NCBI RefSeq assembly: GCF_951805225.1
Contig: NZ_OX638201.1
Coordinates: forward strand, 4,588,001-4,652,000
Length of the DNA stretch: 64,000 bases
Source of the DNA: an uncultured Flavobacterium sp.
GTDB taxonomy: Bacteria; Bacteroidota; Bacteroidia; Flavobacteriales; Flavobacteriaceae
Direction: 5' to 3'
Part shown: piece by piece, positions 26,001-30,285 of the stretch
Position numbering within the stretch: the first letter of the stretch is position 1
Layout: every line of letters begins with the position of its first letter
Notes under the pieces: generated by a model
What the model was told of the DNA's origin: nothing
What the model saw: the letters and a program-made list of their open reading frames with translations, nothing else
Database searches by the model: none
Made by a program: the position numbers and the translations under genes

Positions 26001-29000
26001 CAATATGCTGTTGCAATACCAGGTGTAGTTGTAGGAGGTCCGCTTCCGAAATCCTCTCTTAATAAATTACTGTATGTAGCAGCTGCTATTAAATTATATT
26101 CTACTTTAATTTTATAATCACCTGCAGGTATATCTTTAAAAATATTAGCTGGTGAATTCGTGTTTAGAGTATAGTCGTAACTAGTACCATTAAATTTACC
26201 TAAATAATAAGAGTAAGTATAATTAGCACTTGGATCAGTAGTTACTGATACAGTTACAGTTCCTTTTCCATCACAAGTATAAGTTGGTGTAGAAGTCTTA
26301 AATTCCGGATCTGCTGGTTTTTGTTGTAAAACAATACCAGGTATTGAAAATATACAATCAGCAGCATCTTTAATTAATAAAGTATAAGGAGTAGTACTAG
26401 GGTTTACATAAGCTTGACTTGCTTTAATCCAAGTTGTACCACCATCAAAACTATATCTGTACAAGTCTGGTGCAGGAAATTGTACACCTCCCTGAGCATT
26501 TGTAATTCTCACCAATCCTTGATTTCCATCAGGTCCACAACCAGATAATTCAGCAACACCTCCAGAAGCCGTTAATGGGTCTGTTGGTCCTGTAATGATA
26601 ATATCTTGAGCTGTATCAAAACAATCTTCTGTTCCATAAGTATATTTTACAATAACAGAATATTTACCCGGATCTAATCCTGTAGTTGGTAAAGTAGTAT
26701 AAGCTCCTCCGTTTACATTGTATGCAACTGCATATCCAGAAGTTGCAGGCACAACTGTAATCGAAATTTCACCTTCTTTAGAATTGTAACATCTTACGTT
26801 TTTCTGGTTAATAGTAACCGTTGGTTTTTGAGTATCAACAACTGTAAGAGTTGGTAAAGTAATCGAACATGAATTATAATCTTTTACTATAATATCATAT
26901 GTACCTCCCGGAGGCAATGGTCTTGTAACAGGAAGCTTAACTGTATTACCAATAAGTTGCCCTAAATTAACACCATTTAAAGTATAATAGTACGATGGTG
27001 TTGCTCCCGGAATTGGAGTTCCTCCTGAAACGTTAATAGTAATTTCGCCATCACCACCACAAGCCAATGTTTTTGAAACGTTTGCTGTAGCAACTAATTT
27101 TTTATCAAATATTTCAATGCCTTTTTTAATTACAGAACATCCGTACTTAGGAGATGTTATTTCAACATCATATTTCCCCGGAGTAAATTTCTGATCGAAA
27201 ACAACAAAATTTGGAAATGATATTATTCCAGAATCTGCCACTATTGTACTTGTTCCTGCTTTTTTAACTATAAATTGATAATTTCCGTCAGATAAACCAT
27301 CTCCGGAAATAGTCATTGAACCTAAGTCACCCGGACATAAAGGGTCTGTTGTTGTTACAGTTCCTCCAAAAGTCTCTTTTAAGATTGTAACATTTACAAA
27401 AAATGGACAAAATGAAGTTTCACCAGCCGCAGGGTTTTGTTTGATATAAACGGTATGGCTTCCGGCAGCAACATTGTTAAATATATTTGAAGCTTGGTAA
27501 GTACCATTTACATTATCTAAACTATAAGTATACCCAGTATTAATAGGCGGATTTGTAACCGTTATAGTTCCTTTTGTATTACAAACAATATTTAGTTTAT
27601 CAGCTTTTGGATCTAATGGATTTTGGAAAACACTAAAGTAAAACGTGTTCACACAATTATTACCATAAGTAATCACAACTCTAAACGCTCCGGCTCTGTC
27701 TGCCATAAACGTTGGTCCAGGTGTTCCTACATTTACCCAATTTGGAGCAGTGTCATAAGGACAACTTGCAGGGAATCCTGTTGGCGGTACATCTTTAGTT
27801 TCCTGCCAGATAATGCTTGTCGCCTGACTAATGTGAGTGTCGATTAATTGCTTATCGTTTGCTCCACACAAGAAAATTTTCGGAAACTCAATATTATCTC
27901 TCGTACAAGTATATGGTCGCTTTGTAACAGGATCAATATTGTCAGCATATTCGCTAACCGGATTATTATTTGCTCCGGCAATATGATCTTTTACATCAAA
28001 CGTTTGTACAATTCCTTTACACTTACCATCAGAGCTATCACCTGTTTGTACAGTATAGATTCCCGCTTTTGTAACTGTAATAGATCTTGTGTTTCCAGCA
28101 TTACTTCCGTCAGGAGCTTTCCATGAATAACTTCCATATCCTAAAGCTGCTGTTAATACTGCGCTACCGCATAATGAAACATCTCTATTGAAACGACATT
28201 TATCAACACCAACCAAAAAGTTAGTAGAAGTTGGATCTCCAACAATACAGCCCGAATCAAAAGAATAACTTCCATCTCCATAAGGCTGACCATTATTGGT
28301 TGGGCTTTTATCTCCAAAATATCTTGATACTGCAGTATTTTGAATAAGGTTAGAACAAGCGTCCATCAACTCATTACAATCGTTTATAACTCTAACTCTG
28401 ATTTCTAAAGTTGTAGTTGGTCCCGATTTTACCACCAATTTATCATCGATTTTGTACACAAGAGTTCTTGTCGCTGGTGTATAAGATACAAATGTAACCC
28501 CGGCAGGTGTTATTAAACGATCTGTTGCCGGATCAAAAATCACATTTATTGGCAATACATCCGTAATAGTGAAATCTTTGGCATTATCATTTCCTTGATT
28601 TCTAAACCCAATTAGATATCTAATTTCTTGTCCTAAATTTACAGGAAGACCTCCTAAATCATATTCGGTTTCAACACCGTTCACCATTTTGACACCTTTG
28701 GCAACTTTTGTCAATATAATTTTTGGTTCAATAATATCAACCGCAAAAGTCGTAACATATGCTCCAAAACCATCACCGTCTGTACTAAGTCTTAATGTTG
28801 CGCTAGTTTCATCATTAGGGATAATTAAGTTATCGTCGTTTTGAATACCAACATTATCAATATCGATACCCATGGTATTCGTACTCTTAGGAACACGATT
28901 TGTGACATTGGCACCACCGCTTGAAATAGAGGCATTAAAGAAATTCCCTAATGGGTTTGCTGCATCCCAAATTTTTGTAAAGCCTGTAACCTTACTCGCT

Positions 29001-30160
29001 TTAATTTGGAAATCATCACCTGTAATCTGATTATCACCTTCTAATGCTCCAACACCAATTTTCGCTACTACAGGAAAACCTTTTGGCAAAGTTTGAAAAC
29101 CGCTAACAGTATAATCAACCGTTTTGGTTGCATTTGAACCAGGGTCAACTCCAACATATCCATCAAAAACAGAGATAAATTTACTTGGCAAACTTGGGCT
29201 TTCATAAATTACAACAAGAGTCCATCCTCCTGCACCTCCACCATTTCTTTTTCCTCTTGCTGCTCTAACGTTTGCAACTGTATAAGTACCATCAGCATCT
29301 AATTGACCTGATGTATTTTTTACCCCTTGTAATAATGTTGTTACATCTTTAAAACAAACGTAAGGCGAATCTTTAAAAGAATCTGATACATTTGATCCAT
29401 TCAATTTATAACCATCAAAGATTACTTCTTTTTTATCAGTTTTACTAGCTGTAAGTTCTACATAGCTACCATTTGGAACTTTAAACTTTACTTTGTTCCA
29501 GTCATCCTCTCTTAACGATCCTTCATACTTTGATCCTGTATTTGTACTTCTTTCATAAGGATATATCGCAGACCAGTATAAACCTGCAAATACAATACTC
29601 TTACAAGAATTGTTTATCAATAAATCTGCAGAAGTAGAGTTAAAAGTACTTGCATCAGAATCAATGTCAGTATACTCAACATAGAAATCATTATTATTTC
29701 CTGTACCATTAAAATCCTTATTAGCTTCAGTAGTTAAAGCTGCTAAATTTGTTACGGTTCCAGTATATTTTACTCCGTCTTTAGGTTTAGCAGGACTATA
29801 ATCAGCCGGATCAGCATCTTTTCCAACCGGATAAGGTTTTGATCGGTCATTTACTTTATTTATAGCTGTATTACCAATTAAAATAACATCTCCCTTAACT
29901 TTTATGTTACCATTGGTAAGCCTAGCCGAGAACGCTGTTCCTGTTTGCGCATTTACGGCACTAAAACACAAAAACAACACAAGGCCAAGAAAAGTCTTCT
30001 TGCTTTGTATTGCTTTTAAAAATAACGGTTGCATCACTTGTTTTTTCGCAAATGATGCCTCTAGCTTTTCAAACTGATTTTGAGTACCAGAAACCATATT
30101 TCTGATCAAAGTAAAAACAGTTTTAACTGATTTAAAAGTAGTAGGTTTTTCCATAGTCAT
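5003..30160 (-). CDS. sprB: SprB: giant gliding-motility surface adhesin with T9SS type B sorting domain
   Basis: This 8385-residue protein is much larger than F. johnsoniae SprB (reported as 669 kDa, about 6500 residues). The start Met-Thr-Met-Glu is followed by an unusually long N-region; the hydrophobic signal core ends Val-Asn-Ala-Gln near residue 72. Residues to about 620 form a non-repeat head with a DUF11-like segment near 480-590. Residues 1365-1585 look like an inserted jelly-roll module with many aromatic residues. The rest is roughly 80-90 SprB/Ig-like repeats (estimated from length) of about 85 residues, each with a Cys near its start and Asp-Ala-Asn-Gly-Cys-like endings. The last 85 residues (from about 8300: Pro-Asn-Tyr-Phe-Thr-Pro-Gly-Gly, Phe-Asp-Arg-Tyr-Gly-Arg, Gly-Asp-Tyr-Trp-Tyr) are a gliding-associated C-terminal domain that directs T9SS export. 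The gene is flanked by sprD and sprF. It should be the mobile adhesin that moves along the cell surface. Confidence 0.95.
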   Translation of the reverse strand: MTMEKPTTFKSVKTVFTLIRNMVSGTQNQFEKLEASFAKKQVMQPLFLKAIQSKKTFLGLVLFLCFSAVNAQTGTAFSARLTNGNIKVKGDVILIGNTAINKVNDRSKPYPVGKDADPADYSPAKPKDGVKYTGTVTNLAALTTEANKDFNGTGNNNDFYVEYTDIDSDASTFNSTSADLLINNSCKSIVFAGLYWSAIYPYERSTNTGSKYEGSLREDDWNKVKFKVPNGSYVELTASKTDKKEVIFDGYKLNGSNVSDSFKDSPYVCFKDVTTLLQGVKNTSGQLDADGTYTVANVRAARGKRNGGGAGGWTLVVIYESPSLPSKFISVFDGYVGVDPGSNATKTVDYTVSGFQTLPKGFPVVAKIGVGALEGDNQITGDDFQIKASKVTGFTKIWDAANPLGNFFNASISSGGANVTNRVPKSTNTMGIDIDNVGIQNDDNLIIPNDETSATLRLSTDGDGFGAYVTTFAVDIIEPKIILTKVAKGVKMVNGVETEYDLGGLPVNLGQEIRYLIGFRNQGNDNAKDFTITDVLPINVIFDPATDRLITPAGVTFVSYTPATRTLVYKIDDKLVVKSGPTTTLEIRVRVINDCNELMDACSNLIQNTAVSRYFGDKSPTNNGQPYGDGSYSFDSGCIVGDPTSTNFLVGVDKCRFNRDVSLCGSAVLTAALGYGSYSWKAPDGSNAGNTRSITVTKAGIYTVQTGDSSDGKCKGIVQTFDVKDHIAGANNNPVSEYADNIDPVTKRPYTCTRDNIEFPKIFLCGANDKQLIDTHISQATSIIWQETKDVPPTGFPASCPYDTAPNWVNVGTPGPTFMADRAGAFRVVITYGNNCVNTFYFSVFQNPLDPKADKLNIVCNTKGTITVTNPPINTGYTYSLDNVNGTYQASNIFNNVAAGSHTVYIKQNPAAGETSFCPFFVNVTILKETFGGTVTTTDPLCPGDLGSMTISGDGLSDGNYQFIVKKAGTSTIVADSGIISFPNFVVFDQKFTPGKYDVEITSPKYGCSVIKKGIEIFDKKLVATANVSKTLACGGDGEITINVSGGTPIPGATPSYYYTLNGVNLGQLIGNTVKLPVTRPLPPGGTYDIIVKDYNSCSITLPTLTVVDTQKPTVTINQKNVRCYNSKEGEISITVVPATSGYAVAYNVNGGAYTTLPTTGLDPGKYSVIVKYTYGTEDCFDTAQDIIITGPTDPLTASGGVAELSGCGPDGNQGLVRITNAQGGVQFPAPDLYRYSFDGGTTWIKASQAYVNPSTTPYTLLIKDAADCIFSIPGIVLQQKPADPEFKTSTPTYTCDGKGTVTVSVTTDPSANYTYSYYLGKFNGTSYDYTLNTNSPANIFKDIPAGDYKIKVEYNLIAAATYSNLLREDFGSGPPTTTPGIATAYCFNDQRVNAPYQCKFPDGTPSRSVEDNAYSVASFFWRGDDPSNNNSGAWFHFKDHTTNPNNLANTGDPNGRFLLVNIGSAAGPNGVLYSKPIHDVIPNQPIQVDIAVANLLRKGQNGDSPSVLFQLVDPSGKVVSSYLGGTIAGPVNDANREKWVTPPTISLNPGNNTDLTFVIRSGSVQYGGNDIVIDDIWVRQLPKSCLNAKVLDLKVEDSKAFTVLEPVIGNIDCTGGKTGTITITAQNFNGSFYYSIDGGAKWSSSTTSPVIIDKLTAKSYTVIVRSDATGTCSKSFTKTIGQNAPVTVTATVSTLPTCTSGATITAEANGGVGPYTYALKLADGVTDVPGNGFDHSAIFTGIGTGTYKVIARDSKGCTSGVSTAVVVNTPTPPTASLDITSNLCYDSTNKATLVVKASGTGILNYSLDGGDFDTNNTFTNVGVGTHSVVVRDGNNCTFTISGIVINDELTAVANVTKTLDCISTGATIKVDIKGGKAPFTYKVKLETTGTYSASVNVTGSTFNYPAPGAGNYYFEITDSNTPKACKVVTSAAVLTIGKPVANATPTQVTCFGGANGEVTVSASGGSGSGYSYSFNGSGFTSTIKYTGLKAGIAYKYQVKDDKGCISDQGSITLTEPTAVTGTIKTTDIQCGATATVPAVVTITAGGGTAPYKYSFTGPSNYGDDNTYSTTVSGVVKGYIIDTNGCQFGPLSVTVGTFEPITGINLDDKGYDCSTTPQGGHVIITAVKTGALTNVSYRIISGPAGYNTASNTTGDFQPLTPGSYTFEASDSKTKCTKTISYVVSGTSDITAGGSVTTTIKCNADKGNIQFTVSGVKASGYDYVITNTAGATIQQANGVPATTTTIAVTSSLVADDYTITVTDKLTKCQAIYVVKLTQPALGLSLTATASNITCTKFTSTITASPVGGTTAYKYAVVKQGAADPLSGAYNTGSATLTVNTNTGLDLDWVVFVMDANGCTAKYPVKIAKDATPTVTAKVDNQCTGSGNTFTITATATPGTGTLTYGINGVNGTFTTNNVFTVGAGTYTVWVKDGNLCPASAPAVTVYDQLTAGTVVKELDCSTTTPTSKNATITVNPSGGLAPYKYEVSTNNGTSYSAMASNVYSTAVAGTFKIRVTDANLCTVVVTEIIQSISNPVASIVTQSNVSCNGKLDGSVTIKGTGGSGGYSYSNNATTGFGASATFTGLGLGDYTFYVKDSKGCVGSVPVKITEPNPLVISSTVTPFACSTTNTKVQGKVVINAPAGGTSPFQYSFNGGGYSGTSTLLVDDNGTDQKIDYAVKDANGCITTGSVTLLKLNPPVIDKITPSTITCNATTSNVTVALLGGTGVAPLKYETIAPSQAIIAQQTSNVFNGLAAGSYTFKVTDANGCFDTKVITINAAVKIAISGNKNNDVKCKGESTGNGTFTISNVATAGDYTFVLTAGTLGSGTLAKSATDANILELKNVAKGTYTVEVTSNSTGCKNTATIIIDEPVLGLSLTATASNITCTNFTSTITASPVGGTTAYKYAVVKQSAADPLSGVYTGSATLSVDTNNGVDLDWVVFVMDANGCTAKYPVKIAKDPTPTVTAKVDNQCAGSGNSFTITATATTPGTGTLTYGINGVNGAFSTNNVFNVGPGTYTVWIKDGNQCPASAPAVTVYDQLKATTVIKELDCSTTTPTSANATITVTPTGGLAPYKYEVSTNNGTSYSAMASNVYSTAVAGTFKIRVTDANLCTVVITEIIQTITNPVASIVTQSNVSCNGKLDGSVTIKGTGGSGGYSYSNSATGVFGPSATFAGLGAGDYTFYVKDSKGCIGSVPVKITEPSVLVISSTVTPFACSTTNTKVQGKVVINLPATGTSPYQYSFNGGGYSGNNTLLVDDNGTNQKVDYAVKDKNGCITTGSVTLLKLNSPVIDKITPSTITCNATTSNVTVALLAGTGVAPLKYETIAPSQAIIAQQTSNVFNGLAAGSYTFKVTDANGCFDTKVITINAAVKIAISGNKNNDVKCKGESTGNGTFTISNVATAGDYTFVLTAGTLGSGTLAKSATDANILELKNVAKGTYTVEVTSNSTGCKNTATIIIDEPVLGLSLTATASNITCSKFTSTITASPVGGTTAYKYAVVKQSAADPATTDYTGSATLTVDTNTGLDIDWVVFVMDANGCTAKYPVKIKTDLTPTVTAKVDNQCTGSGNSFTITATATTLGTGTLTYGINGVNGAFSTNNVFTVGPGTYTVWIKDGNQCPASAPAVTVYDQLKATTVIKELDCSTTTPTSKDATITVTPTGGLAPYKYEVSTNNGTSYSAMASNVYSTAVAGTFKIRVTDANLCTVVITEIIQTITNPVASIVTQSNVSCNGKLDGSVTIKGTGGSGGYSYSNNATTGFGPSATFTGLGLGDYTFYVKDSKGCVGSVPVKITEPNPLVISSTVTPFACSTTNTKVQGKVVIDAPAGGTSPFQYSFNGGGYSGNNTLLVDDNGTNQKVDYAVKDKNGCITTGSVTLLKLNSPVIDKITPSTITCLPGATTSNVTVDLLAGTGVAALKYETIAPSQAIIAQQSSNVFNGLASGSYTFKVTDANGCFDTKVITINPAVKIAISSSKNNDVKCKGGSTGNGTFTISNVAIVGDYTFALTAGTLGSGTLTKSATDANVLLLKDVAVGTYTVEVTSNATGCKNTATIIIDEPLNPLTATLAQVNANCKVGTSKVTITAAGGTLAYKYAFVHDGAPKGTLTSSNEANLDPAIVDWDAYVVDANGCEVKFDVKLATDAVPTVTATATNQCLGVGTYTITATAVGKAPFTYSINGTSFDTPNTFTVTTAGTYNVWVKDANGCIAKTTTPVTVYDKLTITPIVDKDITCTVGSEAAKVTLTTGGGSGSFTYSYTSTPAGAVGTFAGNVFTTSDPADYIFTVKDNVSNCTATIAVPVQITTPTPPHFTAPLPAVLSCYGDSSGSITVNIDPTQGVAPFVINVTNKATLQDYGTQTSGLPAAIYVVKVTDAKGCSYSEDIEIKQPNKIVVVSHADPITCDALSGGISKGNVVVDSVVGGTAPYTYYVTGLNGYDKNEPNNTGATSVTFNVVDFGYYTIRVVDAHGCSVIEKDVLVASPPDNLDINIDLTTVNCEAVVGPPAVPAGGKAVVTIGTKLTGKGPFHFNIYTGNGQVFTGDGNDGWIGEFPAVGSESAIFYGLTPGVTYTFIVYDEVTKCYYYQQADKAVPSNSTLSIVNDVAHNITCTNAGDGNVTFEVKNNYATSVDVSYQVYESFTNLPIAGASGTATIAGGATSSSVALGPLAVGTYYVLVKEVAGPNKGCSVVSKDFNIKQSPRLLGLTASATSIADCTNLGNISAQANDGTAPYTYQVVTSGSAYVDADWKTPNTFTRPGSVAGIVYDVYTKDAYGCIKHVPVTVYKYQDPKINLPAPICYAGNQFTITITGFVDPAIVGGATYSVDGSAFQASPSFNFNAAKIYNLVIKDGKGCTANVDYEVKPQLKLDVDLTKDIDCSGTPDAKITLTASGGYGPTYKYEYSTNNGGSWNTMPSNVLDTSVTGNYIFRATDLGNTTTCSVDTKFTLDAIPVIDFTVDPIAVTCSGSSNGKITVNVTSGVGPYKYQLVNGATTWAFQDSNVFDNLPASTTYVVTVRDAKLCTKTLGATVDTPTPLSATSSITAKLLCTTDNAPTKAVVTVVGSGGTAPYQYSYDGGANYSKDDTFETYAGIKFDVYVMDANGCKFTLTDGVNVPALNAPTAMNITGTLVFCQPVARQTSTVTINSVTNGVGTLQYEILSPIVRGQQISNVFAGLAPSADPYVFQVTDANGCTYKDSYIVKPAENITVSGALVSDVTCNPGSNGEVLFTVGNFTGTYSYVLNSGTPVTGQTSKTISITGLTAASTQSIVVTDEVTGCTAPASVNVIQNPALSLSVIANVPENCDNKAKVQVLASGGVAPYEYSFVLATATGPGTYTTSDTAFLSTAGSSFNWKVYVKDANGCVITTPFAVSITKDAAPSIAMPASICYIGSDVTIDLAALSTVAVAPAKYTLNGVDIPGTTYTVKAAGTYIFGIIDGNGCKSNQVSFIVKPQVFLQADLDQDLTCAKDASIKLTPTGGTGTYNLYEVDRDGNGYTAFTTLPYVATVAGTYTFKVTDSQGCPAVSNAVIVTPKTVPTASIAATSVICSGDSNGTVTVTASNGILPYQYRIDGGVFQTSNVFKGLAAGPHNVEVKDAKECISVLIPAAVGTPSALSASSAITTKLLCTTSNAPTKAEVTVTGIGGTSPYQFSYDGGLNYSSDNTFETFAGIKFDVYVKDANGCKFTLTDGVNVPALNAPTAMNITGTLVFCQPVARQTSTVTINSVTNGVGTLQYEILSPIVRGQQISNVFAGLAPSADPYVFQVTDANGCTYKDSYIVKPAENITVSGALVSDVTCNPGANGEVLFTVGNFTGTYSYVLNSGTPVTGQTSKTISITGLTAASTQSIVVTDEVTGCTAPASVNVIQNPALSLSVIANVPENCDNKAKVQVLASGGVAPYEYSFVLATATGPGTYTTSDTAFLSTAGSSFNWKVYVKDANGCVITTPFAVSITKDAAPSIAMPASICYIGSDVVIDLAALSTVAVAPAKYTLNGVDIPGTTYTVKAAGTYIFGIIDGNGCKSNQVSFIVKPQVFLQADLDQDLTCAKDASIKLTPTGGTGTYNLYEVDRDGNGYTAFTTLPYVATVAGTYTFKVTDSQGCPAVSNAVIVTPKTVPTASIAATSVICSGDSNGTVTVTASNGILPYQYRIDGGVFQTSNVFKGLAAGPHNVEVKDAKECISVLIPAAVGTPSALSASSAITTKLLCTTSNAPTKAEVTVTGIGGTTPYQYSYDGGLNYSTDNTFETFAGIKFDVYVKDANGCKFTLTDGVNVPALNAPTDMDIAGTLVFCQPIGRQTSTVTISNVQNGIGTLQYEILSPIVVTKQPSNVFAGLAPNNAPYVFQVTDANGCTYQESYIVKPAINITVSAGLTNDVSCNGGANGSAKFNVENFTGTYSAVLTAGTGSVTQAGKVVTVTGLVAGSYTLEVTDNVTGCKNTATIVIGQPAVLDVQVVSQTAANCYSGAVVTVKGIGGTPKYQYAFVLSGATPAAGDYFDEDFAVLDFAKGANWDVYVRDANLICINKLPITITKDDAPTIDLNKNIYCYTGGPVAITIEGTTDKDIVNPPMYSIGNGYYLSPNFTLNAPGTYDFYIKDGNGCIAHAKYTLRQELLLQAKLDVDLNCTTNTATISLLATQGTGAGTYANYEYDLNNSGVYKPVTAQPFVTSTAGTYTFRVKDAQCSAVSVPVVITPLTTPTFTTAQVDVKCQGDLNGMITVTAANGLAPYEYSINGGAFGSVNVFAGLKKGTYLINVRDAKKCLSTAVSVDINEPVTLTATNVVTPFTCSTTNAPQDAFITVTAHDGTGPYSYSFDNGKTFGPSPVFTMNASGTINYVVVDVNGCRATGSATVVPYTRPTDFKIAATPVYCNSTGGFTTISVDPTTIVGGVAPYKYAIVQPTASATSNTTGIFGSLLPNTYVIEVTDANGCSTLNSIIVEKASEINVDAQLVSDVLCNAGSTGSIAFTVSNYITATKYDFAINPNVGTFTQTGDVITYTGLTAGKYTFTVTDRISGCTDSVVDFTIKQPIDPLTFTATATNISCDNKNATITVEAIGGTKAYGYAAVISGTAAPTVFSPEKAIVVDTNNGLNMAWDVYVKDLNGCPAPVKVQNILLDPLPSAITANVTSQCASPAGTYEFTVSATGVAPLQYSIGGNFQTDPKFIVSAPGTYDITVKDANGCTTTATAAVKIEGALDLQYTVKALPSCDFQDGQIVVTATGGSGNYKYSSGAYIPTVVGTTATFGNMPAGSHTIVVRDLTYGCTDTVIVELIKATEITGLKLGGNDVSCNGGSDGLIIVNLDPTKDGVNDNPVYKYTLTGTTVGGTAISTIPQESNVFDNLQAGDYTVLVTSGRGCHAQVDIRIKEPNAIVVNAPVVTSFKCTTGTNAVNYATITVNSVKEGSGKYVRYEFSRNGTVVQDSDSNVYTEFDLKGGSYTVRVFDDKGCVGSWTAPIIIDSFITMDEVKVDVVKPITCLANETIQVSVATTGGTPALLSYTLTGLNGTVFNETNPTGLFKDLAIGQYKIVIENPATGCTIEGFHIVNNPNTFALEASNVVNVTCLNDTNGSIRLTLVDKIIPADNSGKFNYVITHESGSVLSGVTTSTVLDLSNLKAGKYSVVATLVGPPNCDVKTDFTIQGPTAKLDITVSKQDITCVANDNGEIQASATGGWDGDYLYKLDGPVSYPYGTESHFTKLTAGVYTVTVKDAGGCEDSDKVTLSIPTLITATIAADKTLLTCYNNADATITVTAVNGGSGNYTYTLHGTLADGTVIVRDAQPDKVFKGLAAGNYYVTVSDDWTCSAPSNTVTINQPNEVKAGLSIKTSETCKITPVITLTVSGGTAPYYYSADGITYSVASFNGTIDIPLPKTTAVVDYSYYVKDSNNCTSVLSNKVPFAPVPELEFEKLVAINVPCKGGSTGSIYAIAKGGLGNYVYTLLNAAKLPVTPTPEQLTPGTFTNLPIGDYYVSVNSVDCDQISELIKITEPAEALSAIVTPFDVLCAGFNNGKITIEPKGGSGTYTYAITPELEQFFDVPLFENLKPGDYVVRVQDGNICYMDYKVTINDATPLVVKELVDSQVPEYCFGDKDGIAFVEVTGGKGPYTASIVGNGVTIDFRAPDVDANTFSFKDLLGGIEYTVFVKDANGCPQEVTIKLPEPVKLIPTIVESYDCENDLPVNSITVSIEGNIAEVDYPQIVYTLLLDGVTTGVTQTGNKIFKNLPSGNYSVEATFAKCTKTSNTITIKAIEPVFAVDVTKESKDINTIVVKASGGVAPYEYSFNGGPFTSSNSYQIYKTDVYKVIVRDQNGCQFYLDVPGEYIDICMPNYFTPGGATPTIGPDCGALAYKDLSFKIFDRYGRIVANYRVGQKWDGKYNGAELPTGDYWYVLKLNDEKDAREFVGHFTLYR
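11400..15100 (-). repeat. Near-identical tandem duplication in sprB, period about 1731 bp
   Basis: Two almost identical copies (about 577 residues each) and a diverging partial third lie in frame. The same 195-bp stretch at 11574 recurs at 13305, an offset of 1731 bp. Differences are scattered synonymous changes and a few replacements, such as Gly-Ser-Asn against Gly-Ala-Asn in the same motif. Boundaries are approximate. Each copy holds several SprB repeats, so recombination between copies would add or remove 577 residues without a frameshift. Confidence 0.85.
17990..23335 (-). repeat. Triple tandem repeat in sprB, period about 1.775 kb
   Basis: Three in-frame copies of about 591 residues (seven SprB-type subrepeats each) begin near 23335, 21555 and 19775. 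Each starts with a Leu-Gly-Leu-Ser-Leu-Thr-Ala-Thr-Ala-Ser-Asn motif. Matching landmarks at 19449, 21225 and 22998 give offsets of 1776 and 1773 bp. The copies are highly similar at DNA level, which points to recent duplication or continuing gene conversion. Confidence 0.85.
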
Positions 30161-30237
30161 CTTTTTGTTTACTTACATTTTATCTCCAAGGGGCATTAGA
30201 AATAAAACTATTAGTATTCTAAAATATTTATTTTAAT

Positions 30238-30263
30238 GTCCTTCTCAGTTATCTAAGAAGGAC
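30238..30263 (-). terminator. Perfect hairpin in the sprD-sprB intercistronic gap
   Basis: GTCCTTCT (30238-30245) pairs fully with AGAAGGAC (30256-30263) around a 10-nt loop, 23 nt past the sprD stop. No T-run follows. It may be an RNA processing or stability element, or a partial terminator that adjusts the ratio of SprB to SprD. Confidence 0.4.
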
Positions 30264-30285
30264 CAACTCTTTAAACTTATTGATA

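Noticed and set aside
8882..28126. Many plus-strand open frames of 60-146 codons opposite sprB
   Set aside because: They have Cys/Ser/Ile-rich translations without domain signals and recur at the repeat period. They are shadows of the repetitive sprB coding strand.
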